Shown here in pieces: positions 5,268 to 9,288 of a stretch of DNA of 9,288 nucleotides. Under the pieces are notes generated by a model. It was given only the letters and a program-made list of their open reading frames with translations. It did no database searches and was not told the DNA's origin. The translations under genes were made by a program, and so were the position numbers. Each line of letters opens with the position of its first letter. Position 1 is the stretch's first letter. The stretch is from NCBI GenBank assembly GCA_018894655.1, contig JAHIPE010000136.1, positions 1 through 9,288 on the forward strand. The letters run 5' to 3'. This DNA comes from Actinomycetota bacterium (GTDB lineage: Bacteria; Actinomycetota; Geothermincolia; Fen-727; Anoxymicrobiaceae).

Positions 5268-8200
5268 ATGGACAAAGTCGTAACGGAAATGGTCGATAAG
5301 CTGCTGACGGACCTTGATTCGGGCAAGCGCTCACTCAAGGAGGTCACCAGCAAGGTGTCCGCTCTCGCGCCTGGGTCGTCCATAGCCTCGATCCTCGTCG
5401 CGGACAGCACGATCATGGACACCACCAGCGGCGTGATCGCCATCGATGAGGCGGAAAAGGTCATCCACTCACAGGCGGACCTGCATCCGGCGATGCCCCA
5501 GCTCTTCCTGATGTGCGCCATGCTTGCCATCGACCGGGAATCAATGCTTGACGGGCGCGGTTACCTGGCGCTGGCAATATCCAAGGGCGAGCAGTACTCC
5601 TTCGCGGAGGATGTCGAGGAGATGCTGGAGGAGGCGGGAGTGGAAGCGCTTGCTGCTTTATCTGACGAGAAAGAGATACTCGGTACCGTGTGGCCGTATG
5701 TCAAGGACGGCTGCGATCACCTGGTCAACCACCTGCTGGTGCAGGGCATCTCGGCCGGTGACTCCACCCCGGACCCCGATGAGCTCGACATGATCCTGGC
5801 CAGGGAGAGGCAGATCGTCGCTATCCTTACCGGCCTATGCTCAGACCTGACCCTTGAACCGCTGATACCGGACCCCTCCGACTACCTGCTCTACCCGATC
5901 ATGTTGCTGGGCCATTTCAAGGACCTGACGGCGGTACCACCCTTGCTGGGAGCGCTCCATATCTGTTTCGGGAAAACCCTTCACGAAGCGGTCCTGGCGC
6001 TTGCCAAGGTCGGGTCACGGCACCCCGAACCTGTCTCTGTCGGGCTAAAAGAGATCGCCGGGAACCCGGACTGGGGCGAAGACAGGCTGCCGACGATAGA
6101 GGCCCTTGGCCTGCTCTGGGGTGAGTGCGAAAACCTGGAGTTCCTGCTGGACATGCTGGACTCCCTGGACCCGGCAGACGAGGACTTCCAGACCATGTTC
6201 TCGTTCCTCGCCTGGGCTCTTCTCACCACGGGGCAGCCGGAGGCACTGGTCGCGGTCTCCGCCTCCCTGGAAAAGCACCGCGACATGTGTAACGAGCACG
6301 TGATCTTTGCCGTCGAGAACACTATTGTGGATTTCGATGTTTACGAGGGGAAGCGACGCCTGAACGGGCTCATCGAGGAAGACGTGCGCGAGATATGCTG
6401 CGGCCCGTTGAGCCAGTTCACCAATGGTGCCCGGGAAACGCTGACCTTGATACGCGAGGAAGAGATAGATAGTGAGCCTCAGGACGGCGGCGAAATAGTC
6501 AGGGAGATCGACGAGTTGCTGAAGACCGAAGGGAACCAGCCGTGCCCCTGCGGCAGCGGCAGGAAGTTCAAGAAGTGCTGCCTGCCACAGTTGGAGGAGG
6601 AGAAGCGCCAACTTGTATCCCGGGAAATCATCGAAGACGAGGACACCAGCGACCTCATGCGCCTGATCTCGCAACTGTTCGAGTTCGTCAGGTCAGGGTC
6701 CGTCTGCTCGAGGGAGGAGTACGAAAGCGCCGAAGCCGAGTTCCTCTCCCCCGCCGGGCACGAGGAATCCCAGGAAGTCCCCGAATCCAGTGCACTGGAT
6801 CTCGAGCACGGCCTCTTCCTCGACTGGTTTCTCTTCTCGAGGCCCCTCGACGCCGGCGGTCGTACGGTTGCCGAGGAGTTTGAGTCAACGCACGGGCCGC
6901 ACCTGCCACCCGATACCCGCAGAACCCTCCGGGCGATACGGGGCAGCACGTTCTCCCTTTTCGAGGTACAGAAGGTGTTTCCGGGAGAATGCCTTCTCGT
7001 CCGCGACATCTTCCGGGACGAGACGCTATGGATAGAGAGTGAAGCGACCTCGAAAACCACCTACAGGTGGGACATCCTCGGAATGCGGACCGCGCCGGAA
7101 GAAGGCCGGTACTATATTTACGGCATGATATTCGATGTCCCCAGGAGTTACCGGGAAGAGGTCGAGGAGTACGCCAGGGGAAAGTGCCGCGAGCTGGTCA
7201 GCGACGGGTCGGTGGGGGGCATGGACGAGTTCCTCGACCGTAAGGGCTACCTGCTGTTCCACTACGTGAACGGCCTCAAAGAGAAACAGCCGGCTCCCGT
7301 CCTGCTGACGGCCGAAGGCGACCTGCTTTGCGTCAGTGAGGCGATATTCGACGTTGACGACGCGCCGGAGGTCAACCGTCTCCTTGGTGAACACCCTTAC
7401 ATCGAGGAAGACGAGGGCGAGAGCCGCGGGCAGGCACGCTCATACGTCTGGACTTTGAGCCCCGAGATGGAAGACGAGCTCCGCAAGGGTAACCACCGCG
7501 ACGGCCCGAGCGAGTTCGAACGGATCAAGGACAGGGGCCCGACGGGTTCGATGACGATCGACGACGCGACGGGCAGTACATCGGAAGAAGCGCCCGCTAG
7601 AGGCTTGGCGATGGTAACCGTAACAAGCAAGCGGCTCACCCTGGAGGCCAGCTCCAGGGAGCGGCTGGAGTACGGGAAGCGCAAGATCGAAAATATCCTT
7701 CCCGGCCTTCTGACCCACCGGCTGGACAGCCTGCAGGACCAGGCGGTGCTCATGGAACCCGCGGAGGAACACGGCGCCGGCCAGGTTCCTGGACACCCTG
7801 GCCGGGAACACCAGCGGCTCGAGCTGGAAAGAGTGGTGCTCGGGCGCCATATCGAAGGTCACTACAAGGACTGGGCGGACCGTCCACTGCGCGCACTCGA
7901 CGGAAAGACGCCCCGGCAGGCCGTGAACACGGAGAGCGGCCGCAAGGAAGTCGACATCCTGCTGAAGGATTTCGAGAACATGGTAGAGCGGCACGCAGGC
8001 GCTAATCGCCCCGCCTACAGCTTCAACAGCATCCGTGAGGACCTGGACGTGTGGCCGGAGATCGGGGAGCCGGTGGTGCGCGGCGGTCTCATCGCCGGTG
8101 ACATCGAGCCGGAGGATGAGTATTACCTGCAGGACGCCGACTTCACCGACCCTGACATGACCGACAAGGTGATGGAGAAAATCGGGCGGCATTTGAGGGG

Positions 8201-8666
8201 TAAGCTGGAGAGCAAGCCGCTGCCACCCGGCGCCCGCCTCCGACCGGCCCTGAACAAGCTGCCGTGGTTCTGGACCAAAGGGATGTGCGTTGAGCTCGGC
8301 CTGGAAAACCCCCCGCGGGCACCGGAACGCGTAGATGCCCTGGAGGAGTACCTCACGCGCCCGGGGTCAATCGAGGACATCTGGGCGCGGCTCCCCGAGG
8401 GTTCCCGGCGGATGCTGAACTGGCTCGTCGTCGAGAAACTCGGCTTCGCCACCGTCGAGAAACTCTCCCGGGAGTTCGGTCCCGACGATGACAGCTCGTG
8501 GTTCTGGCACGCGGGCTACATGCCCACCTCCCCACTCGGGCTACTTCGGCTTAACGGCCTGGTGTTCGTCGGCATGGCAACAATCAAGAAACGCAGATTA
8601 AAGATCGCCGCGGTCCCGATGGAACTGCGAAGGGAGATCACGCTGATCGCCTCGGAGCCCGATTGA
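5268..8666 (+). CDS. Large composite protein: HEAT-like repeats, central SEC-C zinc motif, MbcA/ParS-like segment, winged-helix-like C-terminus
   Basis: 1132 residues, no signal peptide or membrane span, so cytoplasmic. Residues about 60-395 are helical, with HEAT-like pairs such as YPIMLLGHFKDLTAVPPLLGAL (209-230). The SEC-C motif is at 424-440 (C426, C428, C437, C438), the zinc-binding element also found at the SecA C-terminus. Residues 505-735 form an acidic alpha/beta region of unknown type. About 863-908 (HYKDWADRPLRALDGKTP, then GRKEVDILLKDFEN) resembles the Xre/MbcA/ParS-type toxin-binding domain sometimes joined to SEC-C. Residues 1010-1125 look like a winged helix, with weak resemblance to the domain in XPB/Ssl2-like bacterial helicases (GLLRLNGLVFVG, VPMELRREI). 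ATG 5268 is preceded by GGGAG. The gene is apparently monocistronic. Cellular role unknown; a scaffold or protein/nucleic-acid-binding function is inference. Confidence 0.85.
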   Translation: MDKVVTEMVDKLLTDLDSGKRSLKEVTSKVSALAPGSSIASILVADSTIMDTTSGVIAIDEAEKVIHSQADLHPAMPQLFLMCAMLAIDRESMLDGRGYLALAISKGEQYSFAEDVEEMLEEAGVEALAALSDEKEILGTVWPYVKDGCDHLVNHLLVQGISAGDSTPDPDELDMILARERQIVAILTGLCSDLTLEPLIPDPSDYLLYPIMLLGHFKDLTAVPPLLGALHICFGKTLHEAVLALAKVGSRHPEPVSVGLKEIAGNPDWGEDRLPTIEALGLLWGECENLEFLLDMLDSLDPADEDFQTMFSFLAWALLTTGQPEALVAVSASLEKHRDMCNEHVIFAVENTIVDFDVYEGKRRLNGLIEEDVREICCGPLSQFTNGARETLTLIREEEIDSEPQDGGEIVREIDELLKTEGNQPCPCGSGRKFKKCCLPQLEEEKRQLVSREIIEDEDTSDLMRLISQLFEFVRSGSVCSREEYESAEAEFLSPAGHEESQEVPESSALDLEHGLFLDWFLFSRPLDAGGRTVAEEFESTHGPHLPPDTRRTLRAIRGSTFSLFEVQKVFPGECLLVRDIFRDETLWIESEATSKTTYRWDILGMRTAPEEGRYYIYGMIFDVPRSYREEVEEYARGKCRELVSDGSVGGMDEFLDRKGYLLFHYVNGLKEKQPAPVLLTAEGDLLCVSEAIFDVDDAPEVNRLLGEHPYIEEDEGESRGQARSYVWTLSPEMEDELRKGNHRDGPSEFERIKDRGPTGSMTIDDATGSTSEEAPARGLAMVTVTSKRLTLEASSRERLEYGKRKIENILPGLLTHRLDSLQDQAVLMEPAEEHGAGQVPGHPGREHQRLELERVVLGRHIEGHYKDWADRPLRALDGKTPRQAVNTESGRKEVDILLKDFENMVERHAGANRPAYSFNSIREDLDVWPEIGEPVVRGGLIAGDIEPEDEYYLQDADFTDPDMTDKVMEKIGRHLRGKLESKPLPPGARLRPALNKLPWFWTKGMCVELGLENPPRAPERVDALEEYLTRPGSIEDIWARLPEGSRRMLNWLVVEKLGFATVEKLSREFGPDDDSSWFWHAGYMPTSPLGLLRLNGLVFVGMATIKKRRLKIAAVPMELRREITLIASEPD
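6537..6587 (+). other. SEC-C zinc-binding motif within the large gene
   Basis: Encodes residues 424-440 with the pattern C-x-C-G-S-G-R-K-F-K-K-C-C. In SecA this motif binds Zn and contacts SecB and ribosomes; in free-standing SEC-C proteins its role is mostly undefined. All four metal ligands (C426, C428, C437, C438) are present, so the site should be functional. Confidence 0.9.
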
Positions 8667-8801
8667 GCGCGGAGCCCCTCGCAGGGGACCCCCCATCCTA
8701 ACCTTCCCCCCTGAGGGGGGAAGGGATACGTTTGTTGTCCCTCTCGCTGAGGCCCCCACCTAAATCCTCCCCCTCGCAGGGGCCCCACCTCGATCATTGC
8801 T
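8667..8801. repeat. Intergenic cluster of three G/C palindromes, possible bidirectional terminator
   Basis: Three hairpins lie in the gap between convergent genes. CCCCT-CGC-AGGGG occurs at 8675-8687 and again at 8770-8782. Between them CCTTCCCCCC (8702-8711) and GGGGGGAAGG (8715-8724) form a perfect 10-bp stem around TGA. The flanking text (CCTAACC, CTAAATCC, GGCCCCACC) belongs to a widespread dispersed repeat style whose chance translation gives PPQGGRLGWG-type peptides. The central stem could end transcription from both sides, although neither side has a proper U-run. Confidence 0.6.
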
Positions 8802-9288
8802 CTACAGTGCCAGCACCTCGGTGAGCGTCACCACCTCGTAGCCGGCGGCTTGGAGGTCCTCGATGATCGAACCCAGCACCCGCGCCTCCTGGGAAGAGTT
8901 GCAGTGCATGAGCACGATCGCGCCGGGGCAGGCGTTCGACATCACCCGTGAGCGTATCTGCTCGCAGGTCTTATCCGGCATCCAGTCCAGGGTATCCACC
9001 GTCCAGAACACGCTCATGTAGCCCAGGGCGTTTACCTGCCGGACGAGGCTCGCGTTCCTGGCCCCGTAGGGGAACCTTAAGTAAGGCACGGTCGAGATGC
9101 CGGTAAGCTCGACGACCTTCGCCTCGGTCCGTGAGATCTGCGAGTGGGCCTCCGCGGCGGAGATACCGGTAAACCTCGGGTGGTTGTAGGAGTGGTTCCC
9201 GAACTCGTGGCCGTCATCGGCCATCCGGCGCACCATCTCGGGGAAACTCTCGGCGAACTGCCCGGTGATGAAGAACGTCGCCTTCACC
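8802..9288 (-). CDS. Polysaccharide deacetylase (NodB / CE4 family), C-terminal part
   Basis: The visible 162 codons carry NodB motifs 2 to 5: HSYNHP (metal ligands His32 and His36, counted from the codon at 9285-9287), RFPYG (71-75), DTLDW (98-102) and IVLMHCN (124-130, catalytic-site His128). The KATFFITGQ strand at the beginning normally follows motif 1 (TFDDG) by about ten residues, so motif 1 and the true start lie beyond 9288; the GTG at 9285-9287 is not the start. Members remove N-acetyl groups from peptidoglycan or other GlcNAc/MurNAc polymers at the cell surface. Whether this one is a peptidoglycan, chitooligosaccharide or exopolysaccharide enzyme cannot be told. It converges with the HEAT/SEC-C gene. 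Confidence 0.92.
   Translation of the reverse strand, partial: VKATFFITGQFAESFPEMVRRMADDGHEFGNHSYNHPRFTGISAAEAHSQISRTEAKVVELTGISTVPYLRFPYGARNASLVRQVNALGYMSVFWTVDTLDWMPDKTCEQIRSRVMSNACPGAIVLMHCNSSQEARVLGSIIEDLQAAGYEVVTLTEVLAL

Noticed and set aside
7730..7850. Possible double frameshift in the HEAT/SEC-C gene
   Set aside because: The segment around residues 830-850 is low in complexity and another frame looked partly protein-like, but the main frame continues directly into the recognisable HYKDWADRPL segment without a break, so it is more likely a linker.
8516..8797. 93-codon minus-strand ORF
   Set aside because: Its N-terminal part is translated dispersed repeat (PPQGGRLGWG type) and the rest is antisense to the large gene.

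Overview
The window is GC-rich bacterial DNA with strong Shine-Dalgarno sites, several TTG starts and compact intergenic gaps. Gene content (an export signal plus LxxG-repeat surface protein, a LppX/DUF6612-like lipoprotein, a large HEAT/SEC-C protein, a NodB-type deacetylase) would fit a deep-branching, probably environmental Actinomycetota or similar lineage. That placement is an inference from style and families, not from any marker gene.

Left part (1-3643, all minus strand): a probable three-gene run. It starts with a 185-aa DUF1097-like multi-spanning membrane protein. This overlaps by 4 bases (TTGA) an 861-aa exported, C-terminally membrane-anchored protein built from LxxG-type heptads. 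Nine (P/S)DTLLxG motifs lie within it, mostly at an exact 27-residue spacing. After a hairpin and an 83-bp gap follows the start of a third gene, cut by the window edge. Its 140 visible residues match the SRA-like domain of ScoMcrA-type, modified-DNA-dependent HNH restriction enzymes. It begins at a TTG behind a perfect AAAGGAGG.

Middle (3644-5267): a 223-bp divergent intergenic region carries a 15-bp tandem repeat and candidate promoters. It is followed by a plus-strand lipoprotein gene ending at a weak intrinsic terminator. A short minus-strand ORF with one CxxC follows; its 5' half consists of two palindromes typical of dispersed intergenic repeats. A second divergent region of 173 bp comes next.

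Right part (5268-9288): a plus-strand gene encodes a 1132-aa composite protein with a HEAT-like N-terminal half, a central SEC-C zinc motif, an MbcA/ParS-like segment and a winged-helix-like C-terminus. Behind it is a 135-bp gap full of G/C palindromes of a dispersed-repeat type. Last comes the C-terminal part of a minus-strand polysaccharide deacetylase that runs off the window.

Cell-envelope genes dominate (membrane protein, surface protein, lipoprotein, deacetylase). The most unusual items are the coupled DUF1097-like/27-residue-repeat surface protein pair and the HEAT/SEC-C composite. No complete known defence, secretion or CRISPR system is visible, although the McrA-like fragment could belong to a defence locus beyond the left edge.
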